Assembly: GCA_018417955.1 (NCBI GenBank)
Contig: JACTVC010000016.1
Location: 744,001 to 808,000 of the forward strand
Reading direction: 5' to 3'
Source of the DNA: Laccaria trichodermophora
Lineage: Eukaryota; Basidiomycota; Agaricomycetes; Agaricales; Hydnangiaceae
Length of the DNA: 64,000 nucleotides
How positions within the stretch are numbered: position 1 is the first letter of the stretch; each line of letters begins with the position of its first letter. Shown in pieces: positions 10,504-20,990 of the stretch. A program made the position numbers and the translations under genes. A model generated the notes under the pieces. The model saw nothing but the letters and a program-made list of their open reading frames with translations, did not search any database and had not been told where the DNA came from.

Positions 10504-11875
10504 ATGACACGACTTCGTCGCATCCTTCCTTTCTTTTCGGCTCTATTACTACTTGCTCTCTTCTGTGATGCCCTACCCGTGCTTGAAAAGTCTGCTGCGC
10601 GGCAACTGTTCGACACTCGCAGTTACGGCCCTCCGATTCTTGGCCAACGAATCACAAGCGTACGTTCACCGTCTAATATTCCACACTTGTCTCTTTTCAC
10701 AATTGATATGTCAGGTTGCACACAATCGTCGGCCACTAGCGGGTGAGCACAGGCTTGAGGCGCGCTCATCCGAGTTCTCAGCCCCCGCTGGACGCGTGAA
10801 AAATGGGTTCAAGAACAAGACCCAAGCTCGCAAGGCGAGGAAAGCACTCGGCGAGGCCCGTCCTACGCCCAAGCCAGGTCTTGGCCATAACGGCTTGACC
10901 AAAGGTCCGGCCTGTATCAACAGCAAGAGGAACAGATGCAAAGAAGGGGGTACCTCATTAGCGGCAGCGAAGAATGCCAAACAACGACCTGCTGGTTTGT
11001 CTCTTACTGTAAAGAAAGAGAAGAAGGTCGCGGATCGGAAGGGTAATCGACAGATGGCTGTAAAAATCAAGCACCAGAACTTCGTCAAGCAACAAAACGT
11101 CGGCCAGCCGAACCAGAAGCTTCAGCAATGGAAGATTGACCCGAAGACTCATGTCGCTCAACGTGCCAAAACTGCTCAATCAATCAAGAATAGTTGGAAC
11201 GGGGGGGTCCGAGAAGCTTATTACAAGAAGTTTGAGAAGACGGGCCCCTCGTTTTCTGCCAAAAGCCAACGACTCACAGAATCAGCACTTCTTAAGGGAA
11301 AGGATCCCAAGAAAGAGCAGTATAAAATAGCCAAGGCTGCATACGACGCTTCGATCAAGAGTGGGACCTTTCCTGGCCGCAAGGCAATCTTCAGTACTCC
11401 CCAAGATGGTCAGTTTTTTGTACTGCTCTAGGGTTCGGTCCGAAAATAAATGACAAATTCTGCAGGGGCTTACAAGGGCAAGGATATTCGGCAAGCTCTT
11501 TTCAACGCTCACTTACACGATCAGCCTGGTAAAAAGGTTGGCCACACCGTCGACGGCAAGCCCGAGAGATCCAACGACCGTAAACACCCCAAAGAGTTTC
11601 ACAACAAACCTAATCGTGGGCACGGTCAAACTGTTCCCCTGCCTTGGATGAGTGATCGAGGGAGGGAGTATACCATTATGCGTGATCATGCTTTGGGCCA
11701 TCATGGAGTGAGCCCAAACCCGACTGCTACGCGGCTCATCACCCAAAAACGAAATGGTGTCCACAAGTTCGAAGGGGTTGTTTCTCACCCAGGACAGGGC
11801 AATGATCACGTCCAGGTTTCCCAGAATAAAGAGGATTGGAAGTATAATCTTGGGCCTTTACCTTGGGTGAAATGA
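10504..11875 (+). CDS. Secreted lysine-rich protein with possible ribotoxin/RNase T1-like C-terminal domain, copy A
   Basis: Coding is join(10504..10659,10715..11408,11466..11875), 419 residues; introns are 55 and 57 nt. Residues 1-~25 are a signal peptide (hydrophobic FFSALLLLALFC), followed by a propeptide-like stretch. Residues ~65-280 are strongly basic (many KK, KN, KxR). The last exon (284-419) is the best-conserved part between copies A and B. It carries GREY (Glu351), TATRLITQ (Arg373) and GVVSHPG (His391), with His301 and His310 upstream. Order and spacing (Glu-22-Arg-18-His) resemble the catalytic Glu/Arg/His of the fungal RNase T1/ribotoxin fold. No disulfide pattern like classical ribotoxins is seen, and the resemblance is by eye. 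It is divergent from the acidic protein at 8780-9607. Confidence 0.7.
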
Positions 11876-12712
11876 GTAAATCGTTCTCGTTGCATGTACC
11901 AGTCAAATAGTTACAATAGCGAGGGTTTGATGATGTTTTGACAATTCTGAAAATTATGTGTCAAGCCTTTCGGCACTGCAGCTTGATAGGATGGGGCGCC
12001 TCCGGCTTCGCCGCTCTTGTCACAACGCCATTTATGATAAATACAAACTTACATAAACTGCTCAATTAACGTAACCTGCAGCCTGCAGGAACTTTCTGTA
12101 AAACCGGGCCACTTGGCACCATCAATTGCTCGTGATCAACTCGTGATGTCGGCTGCGCCTCGCAGCTCATAAGAGCCCACTTGGGCTCATCAATTCTGGA
12201 CCTTTAATTGGTGAATGGCAATCGAACCTAGCGAAACCTGGCTACGCGAAGTTGATGAGGGTCTTGTAATTTGTTGAGAATCGCAAGAAGATTTCTTTGT
12301 TTGGCCAGGCTTGGTGGATTGTTTATTCCTAAGCAAATCATGAGCACCTCTCGTCAACTCAAGCCATCAATGGGATTCTCTATTTTGTTTCGTCATGAAA
12401 CAAGATTTCCTACTGGGGATGTTCTATGATTTTCCGCGACGCAAACAAGACACATATTATTCACTAATCACAAGATTAGGAAGTTCTTGAAACGTTGACA
12501 AATAGTATGCAAATAGTACCCTTAACCTCACCATTCACGGCCATCTCTTCGTCATCATAAGACTTTCGTTTCAAAGTGTTCCTTCCATTTCTATCAGACT
12601 CCGGAAATCGAATTCGATTTAGGAACACAGCAGAAAGCGGTAGCCCGTGCTCCCTAATATATTATATCACAGATCTCACATTGGTTAGACTCCTAACCTA
12701 GATTTTGCGCCT
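11876..12712. other. Intergenic DNA between secreted gene A and the PARG-like gene
   Basis: AT-rich, with no frame of interest. A small perfect palindrome (CCTGCAGCCTGCAGG) occurs near 12076. The PARG gene's leader presumably starts within the last 200 bp. Confidence 0.4.
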
Positions 12713-13728
12713 ATGACTCCAAGGTTCATCTCCAGTATTCTTCGACGTCCCAAGGCTACATTCGAAAGGGCACTCACGGAGCGTCAGCAAGAACTGGCCC
12801 AGCGGCAGACGATAGCGCAGGATACCCTTGATCGCACCCATGCCATCATATCTAAGCACCAGGATCAAGGTGCTACCGCTGACTCAAGCTTCATTTCTGG
12901 GGACGAGCTGCTGCCGCTCGACCAAGATGCGTGTCCGAAGCTAATGTGGGGAGGGATGACGGTCTTGGGCTCGGATTCCTTTACTGCTGCACGGGATATC
13001 ATGAAGGACAACCCAGAAGCCCAGGGGAAAACAACTGTTTTGAATCTGGCCAGTGATCAACATCCCGGGGGTGGATGGATCCATAGTCTTTCGAAGACTC
13101 AGGTGGGTAGACATTTGCTTGTTTCAATGATAGCTCAATGACGTCATCTTCTTTGGATTAGGAGGAAGCACTTTGTTACTCATCCACCCTATACGAGACT
13201 TTGAAAGAGTCGTATTACCCATGGCCGAACCTCGGCCCAAATTCAGTCGCGGGGATTTATTCTCCTGGGGTTGTAATCTTCAAAGACGATCTTGACCACA
13301 ACTGCGTGGACCTTCCGGAGGCAGAGAGGCGCGTCGTCTCGGTCATCACCGTTGCTGCCCCTCGCGGGCCAAAACTCACAGAAGATGAGCTGGAGTTTAA
13401 GAATGAATCAGACCTGGAAGACTTGAAGGGGAAAATCAGGCTGGTTTATCGTATGGCTGGACATTATAAGCAGACATATCTCGTTCTTGGTAGGTTTTAC
13501 CTCTATGACCACGGGTAAGACGCCGTATTCATCTTAAATCAAGGTGCTATGGGGTGCGGTGCATACCGTTGCCCCCCTCGGTTAGTTGCAGAGCAGATGA
13601 AGTCGATTCTCCTCGAATCAGAATTTCAGGGATGGTTCTCGCAAGTTGTGTTCGCTGTTTATGGTCGCTCGGGACCTGCCGCCGCCAACTTTCAGATATT
13701 TTCGAAGGTCATGAGGTCTAGAGGGTGA
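12713..13728 (+). CDS. Microbial-type poly(ADP-ribose) glycohydrolase (DUF2263) protein
   Basis: Coding is join(12713..13102,13162..13489,13544..13728), 300 residues; introns are 59 and 54 nt. The catalytic signature of bacterial-type PARG (macrodomain-related, TIGR02452/DUF2263) is present: HPGGGW (Gly119-121), then after a short loop Gln130-Glu131-Glu132, with the QEE split by intron 1. Other family features are VLNLASDQHPGG, the AGIYSPGVVIFKDD strand, RRVVSVITVAAPRGP, and the C-terminal GAMGCGAYRCPP with FxxVxFAVYG. Known relatives hydrolyse ADP-ribose from modified proteins or chains. N-terminal residues 15-60 form a helical region common in fungal members. It is the only intact copy here; two antisense fragments lie at 735-1115 and 4811-5065. 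Its neighbours are the two pirin/secreted-protein clusters. Confidence 0.9.
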
Positions 13729-14542
13729 GAAACGTTGTAATAGTGCTGCTGTTACTCGCCACTATGAGCTATGGGAACGTCACGAGGATAAGCTAGATTT
13801 GCGAGTGCACAACTTGAACCTCTAACACATCACAAATGCAGACACATGTTTCACAGAAATTAAATGACTCAAGTATGAAAAAGATTATAAACGTTAGATC
13901 CAAACTGTGATATTCCAATCCGGTACCTCAACTCTAAAACGTGTGTAAGTATCAACCAAAATTCACAGCATGGCTCCTTCATTTCTATCTCGCCCATCTC
14001 CAAATACTTAAGGTCGTGCAAATATAGGAGCCTGCGATTTCGACTTGATGGAGGCATCTCTCCGATCTGCTATATCAAGTTTCAACCCGTTTGCCCCGCC
14101 ATCCTCACCCTTTCCCTCCTTTTCCCATGCCTCCTACCTCATGCTCTCAGTCACTGTGGGCGACGGACCGACTCAAATTTTAATGAGACGGAATAAAATG
14201 CAAGAACCTCATCAAGGAGGTTTGGCTTTCTCGTCGTTCAGGCAAAGCTGGCTGGAGCCTGGAGGCCCGAAGTTTTTGCGGTCGACCTTATTGGGGAAGA
14301 TTGGTATCAGTACTATGAGTGTGCAGAAACGTTATTAGCTGCTATTTGGTAGATTAGACTTGGATAATGTAGACGCATGCTTGAAGCTTTTCTCAGTAAC
14401 AAGGGTGAGCACGTGCCTACGTGAGTTGTAGCGACACAAAAGAGGAAGCTGACTTCAAATCAACTTCAAATCTTGCTTCCATCATTTCGAGGATGCTGAC
14501 GATGCCACCCTATGTATTACAGTCCAGTCTTGGGGCTCTGTC
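13729..14542. other. Intergenic DNA; pirin promoter duplication at its end
   Basis: No supported gene: a 97-codon frame at 14045 has no domain and no copy elsewhere. The last ~150 bp (14400-14542) share blocks (GCACGTG near CCTACGTG, GCGACACAAAAGAGGAA, GCTCTGTCATGCAACC) with the upstream region of pirin copy A, so the duplicated unit includes the promoter. Confidence 0.45.
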
Positions 14543-15620
14543 ATGCAACCCAAATCCCGTCTTTTCTTTCACATCGCTCTCATCCCCGTCTATATAATCG
14601 TCGTCGTCTACCTCAACCTCATTCCCAACCTGGCCGCACTATTCAGACTTGCTAAAGCCAACCTTCGTGCCCAACACCTCGAAGCTATTTCGAAGAATCT
14701 ATCTACTGTCGCGGACAGTATGAGTTCGTTGAAATTTACCCCCAGGAAGAGCGAAGAACGAGGGAACGCCGATCACGGCTGGCTCAAAGCTTTCCACACC
14801 TTCTCATTTGCTACGTAGGCATTTCTTTTTTTCCCTTTATCAATCAAAAATCTAATTCTTTACATTAGGTATCAAGATCATAAGCACGAGCTCTTTGGAC
14901 CTCTGCGCGTAATCAACGAAGACCGAATTGCGCCCCGCACAGGGTTCGGAACCCATTCGCATCGCGAGTTCGAAATTTTCTCATACATTGTCTCCGGAGA
15001 AGTTGAACAGTACGTAGTTTTTTCCATCTACCCCCCACCCTATCTAATCCAATCACCTCAGCAAAGACTCCATGGGCAACACCGAGATCCTCAAACGCGG
15101 TGACGTCCAACTCACCTCAGCTGGCACTGGTATATCCCATTCCGAAAAAGCACGTGGAGGCAATCAAGTCCACCTTTTGCAGATTTGGTCCCTCCCTGCC
15201 ACAGCCCGTCTTCAGCCCAAGTATTTCACTCGGCACTTTAGTGACGAAGAGAAGACGGACAAGTGGGCCAAGATAGTCGCGCCCGTATGGGCGGATGGTG
15301 TTAAGGATACTAGGGAGGGCGAGGGTCCAGCCCCGGTACAGAGCGCGTTGACTCTTTACGCGTCGATCCTTGGGACGGGAAATGCGCTCAGCCGGCCTCT
15401 GGAGGGTAAGAAGGCCTATGTGCATGTTATCCAGAGGAGTGGTTATAACGAGCGGCAGGCGACTGGTGCCAGCGTCAAGTTTAGCACCAAGGGCGGGGAT
15501 GAGGTGGAGTTGAGAGAGGGGGACGGGGCCTACGTGGACGTTAAGAAGAAGGGTGCCGTCTTGGAGGTAGAGAACGTGGGCGACCGAGTTGCTGAGCTTG
15601 TGGTCTTTGATTTGGAATGA
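14543..15620 (+). CDS. Pirin-like bicupin protein with N-terminal membrane segment, copy B
   Basis: Coding is join(14543..14814,14869..15009,15062..15620), 323 residues, with the same exon lengths as copy A and introns of 54 and 52 nt. It has the same N-terminal hydrophobic anchor and the same metal-binding motifs: the HSHREFE pair in exon 2, and ISHSE in exon 3. Differences from copy A are mostly conservative (IVSGEVE for VVAGELE; ARGGN for AHGAK). Both copies are therefore open and under constraint. It converges with the secreted-protein gene B, whose stop is 322 bp away. The pirin copies are in opposite orientation, part of an inverted duplication around the PARG-like gene. Confidence 0.88.
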
Positions 15621-15941
15621 TTTATGAAAATTCTCGCTGTACCTCCTAATACATGAATTGTACTGCTAGCCTTGTAACGAACCCTCTTTTACTCGCAAGA
15701 GTACGCGTGCTTATAATAAGTTCGGTCTTTGGTCTTTGGTCTCTGATTTAGACTCTATGTACCTGAGTGAGCTCAAGCCTTTTCCTTCAAGCTTCATACA
15801 TTACACCGGGCACCGCGAGGCTTAACGAAAGAAGACAAAACTGATAAGTATCGACACCGGCACCACACAATGTTAGATTTGAACTGATAAATCTTGGAAC
15901 ACTGGTTCGATGATATCACTAGTACTGACATCGAGATTAAT

Positions 15942-17328
15942 TTACTTGATTGGCCAAGGCTTAAGATGATACGCCCAATCAACTTTATCATGAAGAACCT
16001 CGACGTGATCCTTAGAGTTCTTCGCTGGATGAGAAACAACGCCCTCGAACTTATGAACACCATTTTGTTCTTGGGTGATGAGCCGCGTAGCGGTCGGGTT
16101 TGGGCTTATCCCGTGATGGCCCAAAGCATGATCTGGCATCATGGTATACTCCCTGCCTTTCCCCGTCATCCAAGGCAGTGGAACAGTCTTACCCTGCCCT
16201 TGATTAGCAGCGTTTTGAAATACTTTGGGATGTTTCCGGTTATCGGACTTCTCGACCTTGCCGTCCACAGTGTGGCCAACCTTTTTACCAGGTTGATCAT
16301 GTAAATGCGCGGTGAAAAGAGCTTGTCGAACATCCTTGCCCTTGTAAACTCCTGCAAATCATATCGTATATTTAAAAAAACCTGAACCTTAGAACGTTGC
16401 AAAAGACTTACCATCTAGGGGCGTCTTGAAGGTTGCCTTGCGATCGGGAAAACTTCCAGTCTTTATCGAAGCATCATATGCAGCTTTAGCCAATTTATAC
16501 TGCTCTCTCTTGGGATCTTTTCCCTTAAGAAGCACCGATTCTGCGAGTCGTTGGCTCTTGGCAGCAAAGGAAGGGCCCGTCTTCTCAAATTTCTTGTAGT
16601 AAGCCTTTCGGATCTTCTTGTTCCCGTTCCAACTCTTCTTGATTTCTTTAGCAGTTTTGGCACGTTGAGCGACATGAGTCTTCGGGTCAATCTTCCATGG
16701 CTGAAGCTTCTGGTTCGGCTGGCCGACGTTTTGCTTTTTAACGAAGTTCTGGTGCTTGATTTTGACAGCCATCTGTCGATTACCCTTCCGATCCGCGACC
16801 TTCTTCTCTTTCTTTGCAGTAAGAGACAAGGCAACAGGTCGTTGTTTGGCGTTCTTCGCCACCGCTAATGAGGTGGCACCCCCTTCTTTGCATTTGTTCC
16901 TCTTGCCGTTGATACAGGCCGGACCTTTGGTCAAGTCGTTATGGTCAAAACCTGGCTTGGGCGTAGGACGGGCCTCGCCGAGTGCTTTCCTCGCCTTGCG
17001 AGCTTGGGTCTTGTTTTTGAACCCCTTTTTCAGGCGTCCGGCGGGGGCTGAGAACTCGGGTGTGCGCGCCTCAAGCCTGCCCTCACCGGGCAGTGATTGG
17101 CGGTTGAATACGACCTGATGAATAAATCATGAGCAGGCACAACTGCAGAACAATGGGTGAGCGTACGTTTGTGATTGGTTGGCCAAAGGCTGGAGGGGTA
17201 TGACTGTGAGTGTCGAACAATTCCCGTGCAGTGGACCTACGCTTTTCTAGCACGGGTCTGGCATTACAGCAAAGCCCAAATAGTAGCAGAGTCGAAAAGG
17301 AAAGAAAGATCTGATTGAAATGTGTCAT
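15942..17328 (-). CDS. Secreted lysine-rich protein with possible ribotoxin/RNase T1-like C-terminal domain, copy B
   Basis: Coding is complement(join(15942..16351,16412..17114,17167..17328)), 424 residues; introns are 60 and 52 nt. The last exon is exactly the length of copy A's (410 nt). The signal peptide is IFLSFSTLLLFGLCCNA. The basic middle region has small indels relative to copy A, and the proposed Glu (GREY), Arg (TATR) and His (VSHP) are all retained. A TATATAA box on the minus strand at 17349-17355 is only ~20 bp upstream of the ATG, so the leader would be very short unless another promoter is used. It is divergent from the acidic partner B (17847-18628), with 518 bp between start codons. 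Confidence 0.7.
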
Positions 17329-17531
17329 GTCTGTTGTGGGTGAGGGTTTTTATATAACGAACAGTCGGGGATCGTGAAGGCCAGCTTCAAAGAATTCTAA
17401 AGAAGAGGGGTGGTGAGGTTGAAAACGGGGCATGAATGTCTGGAGACCAGCCCAAGGTATCCGCCAATTGACCTGCACCTTTTAACAAAAATTTGAGCGC
17501 CAGGCATACGCCGAAGGTAGACTGAACATGC

Positions 17532-17610
17532 ATGTCGGGCAAAACGCCGATCATCTTTGTTGTGGGAGACCATGTGTCAGGCAAAACGCCGATCACCTTC
17601 GTTGGAGACC
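17532..17610 (-). promoter_or_regulatory. Two copies of the ~37-bp shared motif, divergent promoter B
   Basis: Two adjacent direct copies (17532-17571 and 17574-17610) of the motif found once in promoter A, both reading on the minus strand toward the secreted gene as in the other clusters. The core is GATGATCGGCGTTTTGCC. Doubling here and in copy D, against single units in A and C, suggests expansion of a regulatory element. Confidence 0.55.
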
Positions 17611-17846
17611 AATGGACGAAGATACAAGACGTTGGACAGTCCCAATTGAGGTTCTCGAGGCAGGTTACCAAAGATACCCAGAACCGACTCGGGTCCACCA
17701 AGTGTGCCATGTTGCTAAGTCGAACCAAGTGCTCAAAGCACTAATATCCTCAAAGGGGCAAGTACAGCCTTTTCGAGAAGAATGACAATCGGCTCGGGCA
17801 TTCAGAACACTTAACCACGATCACCTTTGTGCACACAACTTGAAGT

Positions 17847-18628
17847 ATGACCGAAGACCACTCCGACGACGACCCCGTCCTTGAAGCCATCCGCTCCTCG
17901 TTCCGTTCGACGGATGCCGCCGCGACCACCAATCACCCATTCCTTGAATTCTTTCGAGAGGATCCCAATATTGCGACCATTTGCGGCCTGAGTGACTTCC
18001 TTTTCGAAGTATCGCGCTCCAATCCCCGCGACATCGACAGCGTTCTCCTCGTTGCGCGCTACGCAGAAGCCGATGAATCACTACCGACTGTGTATTGGTC
18101 CCGAGAGCGACCAGCTGCAACGTTTGGTGAAGTATTCTTTGTTGACTTTGGGGATAAAGTGGGAGCGTATCTTGACGACGGGCCATCAAACCGACAAACA
18201 TTCCTCGCTGCCTCTCTTTTGTCGGGTCGATCCAAGGGGCTTCATGTCCTTAGCAGCCCAACTAACGCCGCAGCCATCACCGATGGCCTGAAGTTGTCGA
18301 ATTACTTCGAGTGGAACGATGATATAGCTAGCACAGGCGTGGCTGGCGCATGTCTGCAGCTTTTGGGTGGTTACAGAGACCTTCCTCACCCACCGGAAAA
18401 GGTTCTCGAAGCCTTGAAAAGCTCGAGCGTTACCAGGGAAGATGAGCCAGTACTCAAGGTACCTTCATGTTCCATTCGGCTGCACTTGTTTCTTTGATGT
18501 TGATGTGACAAACATTTTTGTAGTTCACAACAGCCATCCTTGAAAGCCCCCAGCGACGCGACTTGAGTAGTGAGGAAATCCTCGCTGAAACTAGCCTTGC
18601 AGGGTGGAAGTTCTGGAATGGGGAATAA
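17847..18628 (+). CDS. Acidic cytosolic protein of unknown family, copy B (partner gene)
   Basis: Coding is join(17847..18458,18524..18628), 238 residues with a 65-nt phase-0 intron. It starts MTEDHSDDDP and keeps all blocks of copy A: FRSTDAAATTNHPFLEFF, LSDFLFEVSR, RPAATFGE, LLSGRSKGL, GVAGACLQLLGGY, and in the last exon RRDLSSEEI and AGWKFWNG. It ends 20 residues earlier than copy A because a TAA follows the NGE. The acidic N-terminus (eight acidic residues in the first 15) contrasts with the lysine-rich product of the divergent neighbour. There is no signal peptide and no recognised domain. The 3' flank carries a tandem duplication of its own last-exon tail. Confidence 0.75.
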
Positions 18629-18880
18629 AATCGGGAAATGTCAGGTGTAGATGCTGGACAGCAGCCTCCATAAATTTACAGTCGTCGTGATTTGTACAAA
18701 ATGTTGAACGTTTGCAGAGCGCGGCGTGTGGCATCATGCATGGCATAGTTAGTTCTGGAATGGGGAATAAAAGGAAATGTTGGCGCACTCGACAGCAGCC
18801 TCCATAAAACAGCCGTGATTTGTATGAATTTGCGGCCCAGAGCAGCGTGGGGTCCAGGTGGCATAGTTTTTCTTGTTTGC
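18611..18880 (+). repeat. Tandem duplication in the 3' flank of partner gene B
   Basis: Two direct copies of ~130 bp begin with TTCTGGAATGGGGAATAAAA (18611 and 18753). They share GACAGCAGCCTCCATAAA, GTGATTTGTA and the GTGGCAT...GGCATAGTT ends. The first copy contains the stop codon, so the duplication involves the coding tail plus 3' UTR. Confidence 0.65.
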
Positions 18881-18899
18881 TCCGCCATCACCCACTTCT

Positions 18900-20980
18900 C
18901 CAGAATCTACATCCTCGATGAAGCGGCTCTTCTATACTGACCTTTCGGTCGACAACGCTGTCAATTTCTTTTAAAAGCACTTGAACGTCTACGAGGTGAG
19001 TGTTATAATCCTTCCAGTGACAGTTGGCTGACTGGAATTGCCAAGGATTTAGTAACGACGAAAAGCCTGAATGATTTCGGAGAGAAACAACCTTTGCATC
19101 GATCAGCTTCATAAAGCCTGAAGACAGTGCTCGATCTGCTCGGCATCGCTCTGAAACACGCTGGGGAAGGGAGACTCGGAAAACTCGAGAACTGCACACC
19201 GAGTCAACAACGAGATATCTACCTGACTTTGGCGTTAGCAGGACCGTGATAGTAAAAGCGGGGAACTACGTCTGCAACTGCCAAAATCGAGCGATTGAAA
19301 ATGAGAATGAAGAGTGCGTCCTGCTCAACAAAGACTTCAGGATTCCTAGGCGTAGTCGTCCTGTCCGGGTCAACGCAACCCGCGCTTGACAATCGAAACA
19401 TTCGCAATGTACTTGTTAAGGACAGGTTGGTAAAGCAGCCTCGGATCTTCAGTTTCGAGGCAACACACCATCCTCCCAGATACCTTACACGTGGACACGC
19501 GTACGTGTTCCTCTCCTCTACTGACATATGATCGTACTAACTTTCCACCTGCAGACGCCGCTCCTTCTGGACACCAGCCAGAAGTTACCGACGAGAGAAT
19601 CAAACGGGTATCAAGCCAACTTGTCCTCCGCTGGCGGATGTTGAGGGAAAGCAATGCCTCTTCGTCCTCGTCAGGAGCGGCCAGCCTCCGGAATCTGAAC
19701 ACCTTGCGACTACCAATCTTATTGGGCGAATACATAAACTCTGGTCACGGACAGACGGGACAATACCCATTCAATCAAGCACGGCCACGCAAGCCTCGTC
19801 TCTTCAACTCAATTCCTTCAGCATTTAGATCGACTACCCTACATTCGTTTGGTGACGAAGGAGTGCGCAAAGCTCATGATCGGCTACTGCTATAGCATAT
19901 GCAAGGTCAGTTGCATCACTACTCACTTGCTTATTGACTTAACCTTTGCCAGGTTGCCATTGTAAACAAGAGTTCTCCTTACTTCGTTTGCCTGAGTGCA
20001 ACCACCCCATGCCATTCAGTTTTCACTGTCGTTCCTTGTCAGACTTGATGAACGAGTTTAACTTCAAGTGCCTCAACTCCTCAAAGCGTTGAAAGGATTC
20101 GTATCGCACGGGTCCTTGGGCTATGAAGCACAATTGGGCGGTTCTTAAGACTCATAGCTCTTCGCGTCGAGGTACAAGATAAGATGCCTTATCGGTGGTG
20201 GTCGAAGCTTTCAAACGCAAACATAGAGGCTTTAAGCAACCGAGTCAACCACATCTGACGTTTCCCCTTCCTCGTGGAACATCTCAACAGTGCTACCAAG
20301 AACGAAAAGCGTCAACCGCAACTCGTTGCCACAAGTTCAAGCCTTTCCGCATGCGAGTTTCTTCCTGACCAAGCCAAGAATGTCCAACAAGAAATCTAAA
20401 CAGCCATACCTGAGTTGCCTTCAAGTTGGCCATTGCAGAACGTTGAAATGCTCCTCATTTTGACCCAGCGGTCGACTGGTTCCGAGACAAGTTGCTCCGC
20501 CGAACATATGAAATCTGGCGAGGTTAACGACAGGCAGACATTCAATCAAGCACAGTCACGCCTTGTCTGCGCGATTTGGTTTGCAACTTGAAGAGAAGGA
20601 GCCCTCGCAAAGGGCTACTGCCATAGCCAAGGTAAGGTCTGCAGTCGCATTGTAATACGTATGTGTTGACTCACCTTCCATCAAACCCAGCAGCACCAAT
20701 GGTTGACATGAAGAATCTCTGTTTTCTTGACCGCTTGCGACCACCGGAAGCTTTCCACTGTTAGAGGCCTTATCGATGCGTCTGGCCCTAGCCGAACACG
20801 AAGGTCCCAAGCGACTGAAGCGACTCTGATTTCTCCTTGTCTCTATCACCTGCTCCCCTTTGTTCGTACTTACGATGACTCAGAATTATCAAACACTGGC
20901 TATTCGATTTACATACATCTACATGCTACGGATACATATACAAAAAGAGTTATTACGAGGAAGTACAATGTTCATTACCA
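18900..20980. other. Region with gene-like fragments but no coherent model
   Basis: A convincing intron (GTACGTG at 19501 to CTGCAG at 19554, with TACTAAC inside) precedes an open plus-strand stretch to 19895, and minus-strand frames over 18888-19735 are also protein-like. Blocks around 19745-19910 recur in degenerate form at 20525-20640 (ATTCAATCAAGCAC...GCTACTGC), so an old duplicated gene may lie here. No domain or start could be assigned. Confidence 0.3.
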
Positions 20981-20990
20981 TACAGCGCCC

